Source: a virus. Taken from it: a DNA stretch of 64,000 nucleotides. Positions 24,946 through 35,300 of this stretch are shown piece by piece. The notes under the pieces are model-generated. The model was not told the origin of the DNA and ran no database searches. It was given only the letters and a program-made list of their open reading frames with translations. The translations under genes were made by a program, and so were the position numbers. Positions within the stretch are counted from its first letter, which is position 1. Every line of letters begins with the position of its first letter. The stretch lies in IMG/VR virus record IMGVR_UViG_3300049427_000004, positions 114,867 to 178,866 of that record. The stretch is one strand, 5' to 3'.

Positions 24946-25686
24946 ATGGACATGGATGACATTGAGTTAAAGTTGTTGGTTGGCTTGCCAATAGAGGTTG
25001 AGAATGTTGGAAACATCTACAGTCCAACAGTAAAAGAAATAATTGAGTTCGGATATTCAAAATATAACGAAATACTATCGTGTTTGTTAATGGATAAGAG
25101 TAGATTGAAACTTGAATCCTTAGATGAAAAAGTAATTACTACATTTACTCTTTTAGCCTCGCTTTGCTTCCATGAAGAAGACTTTAGAAGAAAATTCCTA
25201 AATGGCTTGAATTTCATATTTAAAGAAGAAGTTTTCTTTGGTCATAATGACGAAGAAATCTTTTTTTATTTTGGAGACTTAGGTGAGATGAGATACATAT
25301 CCGAGAAGAATATTGAGTTTATTCAAGCATTAATTAGGGTTTCTAATCAAGTGAAGATTCAGGATGAAAAAGAAGATGAATACAACCCTGCCGATGAACA
25401 AGCAAGAAAAATAATTGAAGAAATGCTTGCAAGAAGAAGGAATAAGCCTAAGCCCAAGCCGACAGTCAATCTTCATAGTATTATTTCTGGTCTTTGCACT
25501 AAATCCAATGGTGTAAATCATTTAAATGTCAAAGATCTTTCTATTTATCAACTTTATGATTGCTTTCATAGATTGGAAGTTGTTGAAAACTATCACTACA
25601 CATTAGTTGGTATTTATTCGGGCAATGTCGATGGCAAACAAATAAATTATAACAAAATTCATTGGACAAAAATTATTGAACAATGA
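24946..25686 (+). CDS. hypothetical virion-associated protein (246 aa)
   Basis: 246 residues; ATG 24946 chosen because TTAGGTGA precedes it, an upstream GTG lying within that site. Helical and acidic, with a Lys/Pro-rich linker (ARRRNKPKPKPTVN, about 170) separating two halves. The C-terminal half (IYQLYDCFHRLEVVENYHYT) recalls small tail-assembly chaperone-like proteins. It ends 22 bases before the major tail gene. No firm assignment. Confidence 0.45.
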   Translation: MDMDDIELKLLVGLPIEVENVGNIYSPTVKEIIEFGYSKYNEILSCLLMDKSRLKLESLDEKVITTFTLLASLCFHEEDFRRKFLNGLNFIFKEEVFFGHNDEEIFFYFGDLGEMRYISEKNIEFIQALIRVSNQVKIQDEKEDEYNPADEQARKIIEEMLARRRNKPKPKPTVNLHSIISGLCTKSNGVNHLNVKDLSIYQLYDCFHRLEVVENYHYTLVGIYSGNVDGKQINYNKIHWTKIIEQ

Positions 25687-25708
25687 CATATAAGGAGATG
25701 TTTTATTA

Positions 25709-26506
25709 ATGGCAGCACCAAATTCATGGGTAATTCGTGACGTACCAAAAGCTACATTCGTAGATGTAGTTTCTAGAAAGCCATTGTTCTGGCTTTCTGA
25801 TCTAAAAACAAGCGGTCTAGATAACACCGCTGAGACTGTTTATGCTCGTGGCGGTACTGGTAACCCGAAAATCGTAGGCTTCTCTTCTAATCGTGAAGCG
25901 AAAGTTAATCTTGAGAATGCTGTTTTTGATAATGGCGCTCTAGCCCTTATGACAGGTAATCCACTCTGGACTGGTGCTAAATCAGTTCAACAACGCGAAG
26001 TTCTTATTGTAGCCAGCAATTCAGTTTCTCTTCAATTTACACCTTCTAACGGCACAGGTGCAATTGTAGCTATTTATAAATCAAATCCTGATGGTTCTCA
26101 TGGAACAGAGATCAACTACACTGCAACTACTGTAGCAACAGGCCAATATAGTCGTGCAGCAAAGGTAATCACATTTTTCGCTGGTGAACTTGCAAATGGA
26201 ACAAAGGTTATTGCTTACTACAATGTAAATACAGACGCAACAGCAAAAACAATTACTATTTCTTCTGATAAATTTGCTGGATCATTTGGACTGGTACTTG
26301 ATGCAATTGTTAAATCTCCATTTGACCAAAAGGATTATTTAGCTCAAATTAATATCCCTTCCGCAAAAATGGAAGACAACTGGTCTTTGACAATGGCTGC
26401 TGAAGGAGATCCTTCTGCTCATACAATGCCTATCGAGATTCTTAAACAGGCAGGTAGCACAGATTTCTACACGATCACATTGTACGACGGAACGCTATTG
26501 ACATAA
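25709..26506 (+). CDS. major tail tube protein
   Basis: 265 residues, ATG with AAGGAGATG upstream. Beta-rich, Thr/Ala/Gly-rich, with optimal codons like the capsid gene, and followed by a strong terminator that would limit read-through. The pattern WVIRDVPKATFVDV at the start, mid beta domain (SNSVSLQFTPSNGTGAIVA) and C-terminal LTMAAEGDPSAHTMPIEIL fits phage tail tube proteins of siphoviruses. Place before the tail-assembly chaperone candidate supports it. Confidence 0.7.
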   Translation: MAAPNSWVIRDVPKATFVDVVSRKPLFWLSDLKTSGLDNTAETVYARGGTGNPKIVGFSSNREAKVNLENAVFDNGALALMTGNPLWTGAKSVQQREVLIVASNSVSLQFTPSNGTGAIVAIYKSNPDGSHGTEINYTATTVATGQYSRAAKVITFFAGELANGTKVIAYYNVNTDATAKTITISSDKFAGSFGLVLDAIVKSPFDQKDYLAQINIPSAKMEDNWSLTMAAEGDPSAHTMPIEILKQAGSTDFYTITLYDGTLLT

Positions 26507-26520
26507 AAAATAAAAATACT

Positions 26521-26564
26521 AAAGAGAGAGAATGCCCATAAAAAAGCATTGTCTCTCTTTTTTT
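26521..26564 (+). terminator. strong terminator after major tail gene
   Basis: Long stem AAGAGAGA with AATGC and their complements GCATT and TCTCTCTT, followed by TTTTTTT. It lies directly after the major tail gene. Confidence 0.92.
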
Positions 26565-26632
26565 ACACAATAAAACGAATCTTTTATAAGCCAATCCACA
26601 CAAAAAAAGTCAATGTTTATCTATGTTTTACG

Positions 26633-26685
26633 AAAGCCGATTTTTCAGAGTAGTTAACATTAACTCTGCGAAAAGTTGGCTTTTT
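26633..26685 (+). terminator. second hairpin/terminator before tail chaperone gene
   Basis: Outer stem AAAGCCGATTTTTC / GAAAAGTTGGCTTT (wobble pairs) with inner AGAGT/ACTCT stem, followed by TTTTT. With the preceding terminator it makes a double stop of about 220 bases (26507-26730) without a gene, so downstream tail genes need either anti-termination or a new promoter. Confidence 0.65.
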
Positions 26686-26730
26686 GATGCGCCAATTTTA
26701 TAAAAAACAAACCCAAGGGAGAGATATTAA

Positions 26731-27225
26731 ATGAGTAAACAACCTAAAAACCTATCACTAAGCACACTAAAGAAGCAAAATGCTAAAACATACAAGGATA
26801 AAAAACAGATTCACTTTGCAAATGGCGACAAGCTTGATATTGATCTTGTTTTCCAACCTACTAAAGTTGAAAATGTGCTTCAAGAAATGCTTCAGGTGGT
26901 AGACGAAGTTTCTAAGCGCAAAAATGGTGAAGATATCGATATCTCAGTATGGTCAATTGTGATGATGTCATCTATTATCAAAAATTTCACAAGTATTGAA
27001 ACAGATGCACTTGGATTAGATGGTTTAGTAGAGTTGAGAAAACAATTAAAAGATGCAAAATATTATGATGATATTATTGGTGCTTTTGATGAAATCGAAC
27101 TCAACAATGCAGTCGCTAAAATTAACGAAATGTTACAACTCATGACTAAACAGATAGGTTTGATGAAGGAAAAACAAGAACTAGTAGAATCTGACGAAGA
27201 AGCGGTTGAGGAAAGTGGCGAATAA
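26731..27225 (+). CDS. putative tail assembly chaperone
   Basis: 164 residues, ATG with AGGGAGAG upstream. Helical, Lys-rich start and acidic end (ESDEEAVEESGE), the usual character of gpG-like chaperones that bind the tape measure before tail assembly. It follows the major tail gene. Its stop overlaps the next start by 20 bases in another frame, which could also be a frameshift arrangement, but no slippery heptamer is obvious at the end. Confidence 0.55.
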   Translation: MSKQPKNLSLSTLKKQNAKTYKDKKQIHFANGDKLDIDLVFQPTKVENVLQEMLQVVDEVSKRKNGEDIDISVWSIVMMSSIIKNFTSIETDALGLDGLVELRKQLKDAKYYDDIIGAFDEIELNNAVAKINEMLQLMTKQIGLMKEKQELVESDEEAVEESGE

Positions 27226-27649
27226 AGATTTCAATTCGATTGAAGCAGCTCTGAAATTTATTGAGCAACAAGCACAATCAGTGCTTAAACAGGAGATCGC
27301 TTCCAAGGTAGTAAAAACAATGAAAAAACACGTACAAACCGATGTTTACGACAAATATGAGCCTGTAATGTATGAACGTCAAGGATACAACGGTGGATTG
27401 ATTGATGAAGACAATATCGAAGTATCTGTTGTGGATGACGACACAATCTCAGTTGAAAACATTCGATTTGATGGAAATCGTGAAGTCGCTCAAATTGTCG
27501 AGAGTGGTCAGGGATATACGTACGATTTTGAGTATAATGGTATCCCTCGTCCATTTACAGAGAATACACGTAATGAATTGCGAGAAACGAATGCATTAGA
27601 AATCGAAATGCGTAAAGGTTTAACTCGCAGAGGTTTGAATGTTAAATAA
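27206..27649 (+). CDS. hypothetical minor tail/head protein (147 aa)
   Basis: 147 residues; start is TTG 27206 or GTG 27215, neither with a convincing ribosome site, so it probably depends on coupling with the previous gene, which it overlaps. Helical N-terminus (IEQQAQSVLKQEIASKVVKTM) and beta-rich middle (EVSVVDDDTISVENIRF), a shape seen in HK97 gp10-like tail proteins. Family not certain. Confidence 0.45.
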   Translation: MRKVANKDFNSIEAALKFIEQQAQSVLKQEIASKVVKTMKKHVQTDVYDKYEPVMYERQGYNGGLIDEDNIEVSVVDDDTISVENIRFDGNREVAQIVESGQGYTYDFEYNGIPRPFTENTRNELRETNALEIEMRKGLTRRGLNVK

Positions 27650-27748
27650 AACATTTTGGACAGTCGTGAGACAGCCCATATTTCTCCATTAATTATGTCC
27701 TGTGAGCCATGAATGGAATAGCCAAGAATAGACGAGATGACATAAGGA

Positions 27749-27787
27749 AGAAGCTCCGCTTGGAAACAGGTTGAAGGGGCTTCTTTG
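27749..27787 (+). terminator. terminator-like hairpin before antirepressor gene
   Basis: AGAAGCTCC / GGGGCTTCT stem with about 19-base loop, followed by TTGCTTG. Moderate T-content. The 170-base gap 27650-27823 holds no gene besides this hairpin. Confidence 0.5.
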
Positions 27788-27823
27788 CTTGTGCAATAAA
27801 TTAACTATTCGAGGAGAATGAAA

Positions 27824-28567
27824 ATGGAGAATCAATTAGAAGTTAAAAAACTGGTGTATGTGAACAGTGATCGCATTGTGACTGACTCATTAATGATAGC
27901 TGAATCTTTCAACAAAAGGCATGATGATGTATTAAAAGCAATCAGAAATTTAGAATGTAGTGAAGAATTCTCACTCGGAAATTTTGCGGAGTCAGATTAC
28001 GTTAATGAAAGAGGTAGAAAGTACGCTAAATATTTGATCTCACAGGATGGCTTCATGTTTTTAGCGATGGGTTTTACAGGAAAAGATGCTGCATCACTTA
28101 AAGAGAAATTCATTTCAGAATTTAATCGCATGAAAAATGAAATTAATAAACATCGTCTTCCTTCAACCTATAAAGAGGCACTGTTGGCACTCGTTGCAAC
28201 TGTTGAAGAAAATGAAAAATTGCAATTACAAATAGAGACAGATAGACCACTTGTAACCTTTGCAGAAACTGCTTTGAAATCTAAAGATACAATTTTAGTT
28301 CGAGAATTATCTAAAATTTCGCAAGATGAAGGCTTGAATATTGGCGAAAAGAAACTGTATACCAAATTGCGTGAATGGGGATTAATTCTTAAGAATTCCA
28401 CCGAGCCATCACAATCTGCTATGAATTCAGGTTACTTTGTAGTTGAAGAAACAAACATTAATACTCCATATGGCATAAAACTAAACAAGACAACTAAGGT
28501 GACTCCAAAGGGTCAAATATACATAATTGAAAAACTTAAAAAAGAGAAAAATAGTAATAAGGAGTGA
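27824..28567 (+). CDS. Rha/KilAC-type antirepressor-like protein
   Basis: 247 residues. ATG 27824 chosen because GAGGAG at 27811-27816 is 7 bases upstream; the ATG at 27818 is too close. N-terminal Rha domain: DSLMIAESFNKRHDDVLKAI and GRKYAKYLISQDGFMFLAMGFTG. C-terminal KilAC/ANT domain: REWGLILKN and TKVTPKGQIYIIEKL. These domains are typical of phage antirepressors, which bind or displace the lysogeny repressor. Odd place between tail genes; it directly precedes the recombinase gene, so lysis/lysogeny control and recombination may be co-expressed. Confidence 0.85.
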   Translation: MENQLEVKKLVYVNSDRIVTDSLMIAESFNKRHDDVLKAIRNLECSEEFSLGNFAESDYVNERGRKYAKYLISQDGFMFLAMGFTGKDAASLKEKFISEFNRMKNEINKHRLPSTYKEALLALVATVEENEKLQLQIETDRPLVTFAETALKSKDTILVRELSKISQDEGLNIGEKKLYTKLREWGLILKNSTEPSQSAMNSGYFVVEETNINTPYGIKLNKTTKVTPKGQIYIIEKLKKEKNSNKE

Positions 28568-28572
28568 TTGTC

Positions 28573-29634
28573 ATACCACGCAAAACGTTTCGCAATCAAA
28601 TAACTAATCCAGAACTTACAGAAAAAATAAATCCAGATAACAAAAAAATGATTGCACGGTTTCTAAAGGAAAAGAATACAAGGTGTTCAGATACTACTGT
28701 TCAAGCTTATGAAAGTGATTTGAATATTTTCTTCACTTGGAATCTTCTTGAAAATGATAACAAGTTTTTTATTAAAATCAAGAAGATAGAATTTGCCGAA
28801 TTCTTCAGTTATTGTGTTGATGAATTGAAGTGGGGATCAGCAAGGTTTGGAAGAATGAAGTCATGTTTAAGCACTCTTTCAATTTTTATTGAAACGTTCT
28901 TTGATGATGATTATCCTGATTTTCGTAATATCATTTTAAAAACAATCGCTAGTATGCCTAAGAATGCCACAAGAGAGAAAACAATTTTATCAGAGCAGCA
29001 AGTAAATGATCTTCTTAATCATCTGAAGAATGAAATTCAACGACCTCAAGAGGCATGTTTGCTTGCTTTGGCAATCAGCAGCGGTGCAAGAGTCTCTGAG
29101 TTGCTTAGGTTTGACATAGACATCATCGATGAAAATAATACAGCTTTCGATGGAATGTTCTTAGAAACACTCAAGAAAATTAAAACAAAAGGTAGAACAA
29201 AGACTGGAAAGATGATGGAGAAGTATATCATCAAAGATATCTTCCTTCCCTATTATAAAGATTGGCTTGTAGAGCGCGAGAAGATTATGAAAGAAAATAA
29301 TCAAGAACACAACTCAATGTTCATTAGACGAGATGGTATTCCTGCTTCAGTTGATACAATTCGTGGATGGACAGAGAAGTGGGAAAAGTTCCTTGGAGTC
29401 CCTTTCTATCCTCACTGTTTACGACATTACATTACAACTAGTCTTTCACGTCTAGGATTGAGTTCAGACTTTATTGTTGAAGTTATGGGTTGGGCTTCAA
29501 CCGACATGGTGAAAGTATACAATGATCTAACCGCTAAAGAGAAAAAATGGAAAGATCTTGATAAGTTGAAGGTTCACATTGACACTACTGCAAGTAATAT
29601 TGTGACTGAATCCACTCCAGAGCAATCCTCTTAA
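28573..29634 (+). CDS. tyrosine recombinase/integrase family (YomM-like)
   Basis: 353 residues from ATA 28573, which is 8 bases after AAGGAG; GTG 28564 lies inside the ribosome site, and starting at ATA gives the natural N-terminus MPRKTFRNQ. Catalytic residues: R173 in SGARVSELLRF, KIKTKG lysine region, H281-x-x-R284 in PHCLRHYITT, W307 in GWAS (W is allowed at the H/W position) and Y316 in VYNDL. The N-terminal SAM-like domain is intact. SPbeta has a similar recombinase-like gene (yomM) in the corresponding late position. It could serve recombination or lysis-lysogeny control rather than primary integration. Confidence 0.85.
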   Translation: MPRKTFRNQITNPELTEKINPDNKKMIARFLKEKNTRCSDTTVQAYESDLNIFFTWNLLENDNKFFIKIKKIEFAEFFSYCVDELKWGSARFGRMKSCLSTLSIFIETFFDDDYPDFRNIILKTIASMPKNATREKTILSEQQVNDLLNHLKNEIQRPQEACLLALAISSGARVSELLRFDIDIIDENNTAFDGMFLETLKKIKTKGRTKTGKMMEKYIIKDIFLPYYKDWLVEREKIMKENNQEHNSMFIRRDGIPASVDTIRGWTEKWEKFLGVPFYPHCLRHYITTSLSRLGLSSDFIVEVMGWASTDMVKVYNDLTAKEKKWKDLDKLKVHIDTTASNIVTESTPEQSS

Positions 29635-29774
29635 AACATCCATTTCAATACCTTTCTAGTGAATATATATACAACTTTTTGAATAATTGTATCTGATATA
29701 TCGAGACTGTACTTTTATATCCGCATAATTATTCATTTAATTAATAAGACAAATATAAATAAGGAGGGAATTTC

Positions 29775-30164
29775 TTGGCAATTCAAGTTTCTAAAAATAT
29801 TGGATTAACGGATATCGTATCTGAAATTAATCCCCTTTCTACAAAACATCCCACATCTGGCTCTACACTAGAGATAAGAGTGTGGATATTTAATGATGAT
29901 CCAACCCGAACATATGAAGACATCACAATTGACCCGATAGATGCAACTGGCACAGATGAGTCTAATTGGATTCAACTTGCTCCCGACAATGTTTCTGTTG
30001 CAGGTTCTTACGGGGCTGGCGGCGCACCACTAGCTATGCCCAACATTACTACAGCGAACTCAGGAACTCCGTTTTGGGTTAAAACTACAACCCCTTCAGG
30101 TCAAATAGTAAAAAATAAAAACGATATTAAATTAGCTATTAGTTTTACTGAATATGCAGTCTAG
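29775..30164 (+). CDS. putative tail/baseplate protein (129 aa)
   Basis: 129 residues, TTG start with GGAGGGAATT upstream. All-beta with SGSTLEIRVWIFNDDPTRTYEDITIDP, followed by a small Gly/Ala-rich loop (SYGAGGAPLAMPN). Preceded by 140 bases (29635-29774) without a gene. First of five short virion genes leading to the tail spike, so probably baseplate or receptor-binding. No family recognised. Confidence 0.45.
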   Translation: MAIQVSKNIGLTDIVSEINPLSTKHPTSGSTLEIRVWIFNDDPTRTYEDITIDPIDATGTDESNWIQLAPDNVSVAGSYGAGGAPLAMPNITTANSGTPFWVKTTTPSGQIVKNKNDIKLAISFTEYAV

Positions 30165-30175
30165 GAGGGTTTTAA

Positions 30176-30466
30176 GTGGCAGTAGGTGACACAATAAGCA
30201 ACTTGTCAGTTTCAGTTGCTACTAACGCAGTGATTAGTATACAACCACCATCAGGAAGCGAATGGATCATTCAAAACGTCTATTATGGTGGGGCTATTGA
30301 ATTTTACATAGCTAACGGAGCGAACTTAGTAAAGTTCGACTCAGATTCAGGTTTCGGAGCAAGACTGATCACTGTGTTTCGTTGTACAAACACACAATAT
30401 CTCCAAATTAAAAATGTATCAGGTGCTTCCATTAATATAGCATATGATGGATTAGTATCTAAGTAG
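30176..30466 (+). CDS. small virion protein (96 aa)
   Basis: 96 residues, GTG with GGAGGG upstream. Beta-rich (ISIQPPSGSEWIIQNVYYGGAIEFYI), the same compact beta-sandwich character found in small tail proteins around receptor-binding loci. Lies 11 bases after its neighbour. No family recognised. Confidence 0.45.
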   Translation: MAVGDTISNLSVSVATNAVISIQPPSGSEWIIQNVYYGGAIEFYIANGANLVKFDSDSGFGARLITVFRCTNTQYLQIKNVSGASINIAYDGLVSK

Positions 30467-30474
30467 GTGATTAT

Positions 30475-30708
30475 ATGAGATTTGAACTTGTTAATGTTGC
30501 CGAGAGTTTACAGACAAGAGGAATTGATTTATCAACAGGCTCTGGAGTAGACACACTTTTGGCTAATCTTAGAACTGTTGCATCAATAGACTCATGGAGC
30601 TATAGCTTTGAGCAAGACAAGCTGACAATAGAAGCATATGCAGGAACATTGTTGGATGCCTTTTTAGAATTTGGGGAGGTTGTTCTAGATGACAGTTCTT
30701 TGGGGTGA
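30475..30708 (+). CDS. small hypothetical protein (77 aa)
   Basis: 77 residues, ATG with TAGGTGAT upstream. Acidic; ends inside the next gene's beginning (20-base overlap), so it is translationally coupled. Sequence recalls no known domain. Confidence 0.4.
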   Translation: MRFELVNVAESLQTRGIDLSTGSGVDTLLANLRTVASIDSWSYSFEQDKLTIEAYAGTLLDAFLEFGEVVLDDSSLG

Positions 30709-31462
30709 CACAGGTAAGACCGCAATTAGTACACTAAAGACATATAATATTTCCTTTGCCACGCCACGTGAGTCCTTACTAACAACTCCCCTTTCGCTTC
30801 CAAGCACTGAACCAACAACGCCACAAGTTTCAGTCACTATAGGAGTCGGAGATCTACCAAATATTTTACCTAGTCCACTTGGAGTAAAATACACAGCTGC
30901 ATTGTATGCTGCTGGAAAAAATACTGATGCAGCAGCACAAACTGTTAGTTGGAGAGTATTAAAGAATAATATTTCAATTGCTACAGGAACATCAAGCTCG
31001 GTTCCAACAAATCAATTTTGGACACACAGTTATTTTCAATTCTATGATGTTGTGGTTGGCGATGTTCTAGAGATTAAGTTATGGTCAGCATCAGCAAATG
31101 TAAACTATGATTATTGGGGACTTTCAGTTTATCCGACAAGACTCAACGTGGGAAAAGCAGATGTAAACAAAGATGTAGTGTACGGTTCAGGAATATTTGC
31201 TGCTTTAATTTCTGGAACTGCTTCAGTTAACTTGAGCGTAAGTGCTCTATTGTACGCATCGGATTCACTTTCACTCAACTTCGGTTTTGCAGCCAACCTT
31301 ACTTTTGGTGCTCTACATTGGAACAATACATATTATGCTTTTAGAATTGATTTAGGTGATAGTCAGCAAACAACAACTACTGTAGCTCATGCAACGGCTA
31401 GACCGCATTATAGACGTAATATTATACCTAGTTCTATTTCATTTCGCGAAGTTTTGAGGTGA
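30689..31462 (+). CDS. putative baseplate/receptor-region protein (257 aa)
   Basis: 257 residues, ATG with GGGGAGG about 10 bases upstream. Beta-rich with Thr/Pro-rich linker (TTPLSLPSTEPTTPQ) near residue 35-50, then a jelly-roll-like domain (DNAAQTVSW-type strands, DVVVGDVLEIKLW). Likely a tail appendage subunit. Family not determined. Confidence 0.45.
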   Translation: MTVLWGDTGKTAISTLKTYNISFATPRESLLTTPLSLPSTEPTTPQVSVTIGVGDLPNILPSPLGVKYTAALYAAGKNTDAAAQTVSWRVLKNNISIATGTSSSVPTNQFWTHSYFQFYDVVVGDVLEIKLWSASANVNYDYWGLSVYPTRLNVGKADVNKDVVYGSGIFAALISGTASVNLSVSALLYASDSLSLNFGFAANLTFGALHWNNTYYAFRIDLGDSQQTTTTVAHATARPHYRRNIIPSSISFREVLR

Positions 31463-31466
31463 TACG

Positions 31467-31943
31467 GTGCGTTTAACTGAACGTGGACAGACTATTGTTG
31501 CTAATGCGCTGACGGAAAGAGGCCATTTTGTAATAAAAAAAATTACAGAACGTGGTCAAATAATTTTCGGAAAAAATGTAGGGGTATCAGGATCTGTGAG
31601 CATTCCTACGAGACAAATTATCTCTGAAACATCCTCAGCATTGATTCCTACATCCCAAAGGCTATATAAAGTTTCAACCAATAATTATAAGACAGTGCAA
31701 TCTATATATAAAATTGGATTAATAGCAATTCCTATTAAACTAAAAACATATTATAAATCAAGATTTGAACTATCAATCTATATATGTGTTTTTAGCACAA
31801 ACGCAATTACCATTCCGACTAGACAAATATTATTTGAAGAAGAACAGTTAATTGGAATTGTTAACCTTAGCGGTCAACAAATATTAAATGTGAGTTTGAA
31901 TGGTTATTCCGAACTCAATGTCACATTGCGAGGGGAGTTATAA
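31467..31943 (+). CDS. hypothetical protein with N-terminal TERGQ repeats
   Basis: 158 residues, GTG with AGGTGAT upstream. Three imperfect copies of L/I-TERG[QH] within residues 3-33 (LTERGQTIVANALTERGHF, KITERGQIIF), then beta-rich with a recurring IPTRQI (about 46 and 114). Repeats suggest a short fibrous stem. It lies between two beta-sandwich tail genes. Confidence 0.45.
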   Translation: MRLTERGQTIVANALTERGHFVIKKITERGQIIFGKNVGVSGSVSIPTRQIISETSSALIPTSQRLYKVSTNNYKTVQSIYKIGLIAIPIKLKTYYKSRFELSIYICVFSTNAITIPTRQILFEEEQLIGIVNLSGQQILNVSLNGYSELNVTLRGEL

Positions 31944-32375
31944 TTGACAAAACTAAACCAGAATTTCGAAATGTTTGATGGTAACACAAAAAACATAATT
32001 ATCAATTCTTACAATTCAAATAATGAATTGATTGATCTAAATGGCGCAAGAGTCAGATGGGTATTAAAAACTTCATCTAAGAAGTTAGAAAATGTTATTG
32101 AAAAAACAATGAGCAATGGTATTACTATCGAAGGCTTAGGCAAGATCAAGATTAAACTTAATTCTAGCGACACACGTGGACTTTGTGGAAATTATCATCA
32201 TGCATGTGAATTGATTGATTCCTTCGATAATGTTTCAACCCTCTTAATTGGTTTGGTAACAATAAAAGATAGTGGTTTACCAGCAGAAGACGAAGGTATT
32301 CCAGATGCAGATGGTGGTACGTTTTTAATTTTTGATGATACTGTAGTTTTTGATGGAGGTATATTTAATGTCTAA
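31944..32375 (+). CDS. BppU-N-like Ig-fold baseplate protein
   Basis: 143 residues, TTG with GGGGAGTT upstream. The pattern NGARVRWVLKTSSKK, MSNGITIEGLGKIKIKLNS followed by a Cys (HACELID) matches the small Ig-like domain (BppU N-terminal type) of Gram-positive phage baseplates that anchors receptor-binding proteins. It overlaps the spike start by 8 bases, consistent with a carrier for the spike. Confidence 0.6.
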   Translation: MTKLNQNFEMFDGNTKNIIINSYNSNNELIDLNGARVRWVLKTSSKKLENVIEKTMSNGITIEGLGKIKIKLNSSDTRGLCGNYHHACELIDSFDNVSTLLIGLVTIKDSGLPAEDEGIPDADGGTFLIFDDTVVFDGGIFNV

Positions 32376-35300
32376 GATTCTAGCTAAGATTCAAATAAAA
32401 AGAGGTCTTAAAATAGACTTGCCAGTTCTGGATAATGGTGAGTTTGGTTTTTGTAATGATACTAAAGAATTATTCATTGGAACTACATCAGGAAATTTGA
32501 TGATATTTCCTGTAAATAATTCAGGCGGCTCAATTACCGTAGTCGATAGCACAATAAATGGAAATATAGTTGTTAATGGAGTTCAAATTAAGGTGTTCGA
32601 TGATTCCTTAATACAAGAATCACTTTCAAACAAAGCAGATATTAATCACTCTCATCAAGAATTACATAATCATGCAAATTCACTCGTTATAAATGAGCTT
32701 TCAAATACTGATGGAAGATTGACATACAACGGTCAACAAATTCCATTTACTGATGATATTCCTGATGTACAGGTTATTGATGATAATTCAACGACTAGTA
32801 CCACAAAAACATGGAGCGCTGAAAAAATAAATACGTCAATGGCTTTGAAAGCACCTACTATTCACTATCATTCTATAGATGATATTCAAGGTGTTGATGC
32901 TTCAGCAAAAGTTAATGGCTATGTTCTTCAGTTTGACGCTTCTGTTGGCAAGTATTTGTCGAAAGCACTCCCTGCTGGTAATGGAACTGGTGCTACAAGT
33001 CTTAGTGGATTATCAGACGTAGATGATTCTGTTACTCCACAAGAAGGTGATCGTTTAGCTTTTGAAGGTGGTCTTTGGAAACCGAAAAAAGGAAGCGATC
33101 TATTACAATTTAATAATACTTATCAAATTGAGTTAGATAGATGGCATATCAAACGAGATGGTACTGACTCCGTTGCTACAGGAAAAGGCATTAATGATGC
33201 AATACAATGGGCGAAAACCAACGGTTATAATCACGCTGTTTTGCCAAATGGTTATTATAGAGCAACCTTAAACATTATCAAGAAAAACGGTGTTGATTAC
33301 CTGAATGGTTATTTTCATAGCTTAGTTAGAATGCCAAGTGATTTTCACTTTGAGTTGAGCAGAGAAGCTATAATTGAAATTGAATCCAATTCAAGTGGTA
33401 ATCATGAGGTTATTCTATTTTATAGAGCTATAAATTCAAAAGTATCAGGTGGAAAGATAATTGGAGATCGTAAAAGACATATATCTGAACTTGGTATTAA
33501 ATTTGTAAGAGGTGGAGTAAACCCTGATGGCTCTTTAAATAATGATATTAATTGGATACGCAGTGAAGTAATTGATCGATATAAAGATCCAATTTTGACA
33601 AAGCTTTTCAGAATATGGTCAAACACTTCCTTGCCAAATGTTACTGGATATAATTTTTATCAATACAAAGATACTATTTCAGCATTAACTTTGGTAGGCA
33701 GTCGAACTGATGGCCTATTTGCACCAACTGCGCCTACAGGTCGAGGATGGTTTGAAGGAGATAGACTTGATTTAAACAATAAGTTAATTATATCAATGAA
33801 TATTTCAAACAACCCTTTAACTGATACACAACTTTCAAATTTAAAGGTAAAGCTAGATAATCAATATTACACCCATGAAAGTGGTCATGCTATTGCTATA
33901 TTTGGTGGCTATAAGGTAGAGGTTAGCAACATGGAACTGTGTAATATGATAGGCGATGGTGTACTAACAGGTACTGCCTATGATTATAGAGCAGACGGAG
34001 TTTATGACCTAGTAGCTCTTAAAGATCAAATTGGTTCATTTATCTATCTGCATGATCTAAATATTCATCGCTGCCGCAGACAAGGAATTTCCTTATGTGG
34101 GCAAAATGATCAATTTGTTTACAATAATGAGATCCATCACATTGGTAAAGATGACGATGGAGTAACTTCAGATTTTACAGCTCCTGCTTTTGGAATTGAC
34201 ATAGAATCAATGGCTGGAGAAAGCAATATCCCATACAAACACCTTTACTTTGGAAGAGATGGATTAGAAGTGAATTATAGAATTCATATATATAATAACT
34301 ATATTCATCACAATGAAAGAGGTCACCTAGTCAATCCAGATGGTACTTATGTAACAGTGGAAAACAATGTTTTTGAAGGATACAACATTGGTGGTGTAAG
34401 TTCAGATCGTCGATTCAAGCATGTAAAATTCTTAAATAACACTCTAATCAATTGTGAGCAATGGGTAACTGGCGACAACATTGTAAACGGAACAAAAATT
34501 GAGGGTGGAAATATGAGGCTCATGGATATTGAAGGAGCCTTCATTAAAGATGTAAAAATTAAAGACGGAATGTTTTACGGTAGTGCAGTTTATGGACACT
34601 TTGGTGTTCCTCAAGTTGATGTTTCTACAAGCACCTTTACCTTCACCAGAGAACATGGTATGGGAAATACAGCAAAGGTTTGTTTTGATAGTTGGGAAGG
34701 CAAGATTCCAAAAGGATTGAAATCAGATACCATTTATTATGTTATCAATAAGACTACTTATGGTTTTCAGGTATCTGAAACTGAAAATGGAAAGGCTGTA
34801 GTTTTCTACGATTCGGGTGAAAATGGATTTACAGTTTCCAGATACAACTACGGAAGAGTTTTCATAGATGGCGTAACAGTTGAAAGGGATTTTAAAACAG
34901 ACTCCAAAGTTGCTTTTTACCCTGCTACATCAGGTGGTGTCATCAAAAACATAACAGTAAAAAACTATGATGTTACTATCGATGGCGGTTCCAAGGATTA
35001 TGCAGGTAGGCCAGTTTCTGTTGACAATTTAACAGTAATTGAAGGCAAAACAACACTAAGCAACTGTCAGGTAAATGGTGGGAGGTTCATTTCAAATACT
35101 TACAATGATGTGTATTTGGGTACAGTAACTGATTATAATAAATATCAACGTGCTGAAATAACAAACTCCACATTTATCAACCAAAAGATTTTCATGGGTG
35201 AAAGCACTATTAGTAACAGCACAATAAAAAAAAGTGTGGTTCACAAAGAAAATAATAGATTCAAATCTATTATAATTAACAGCTACTTACAGAATACAGA

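Noticed and set aside
27206-27225. Programmed frameshift between tail chaperone and next gene
   Set aside because: The two frames overlap by 20 bases, but no slippery heptamer with a following structure could be identified.
32368-32520. Mtd-like N-terminus suggesting a diversity-generating retroelement
   Set aside because: No reverse transcriptase, template repeat or variable C-type lectin domain is visible in the window.
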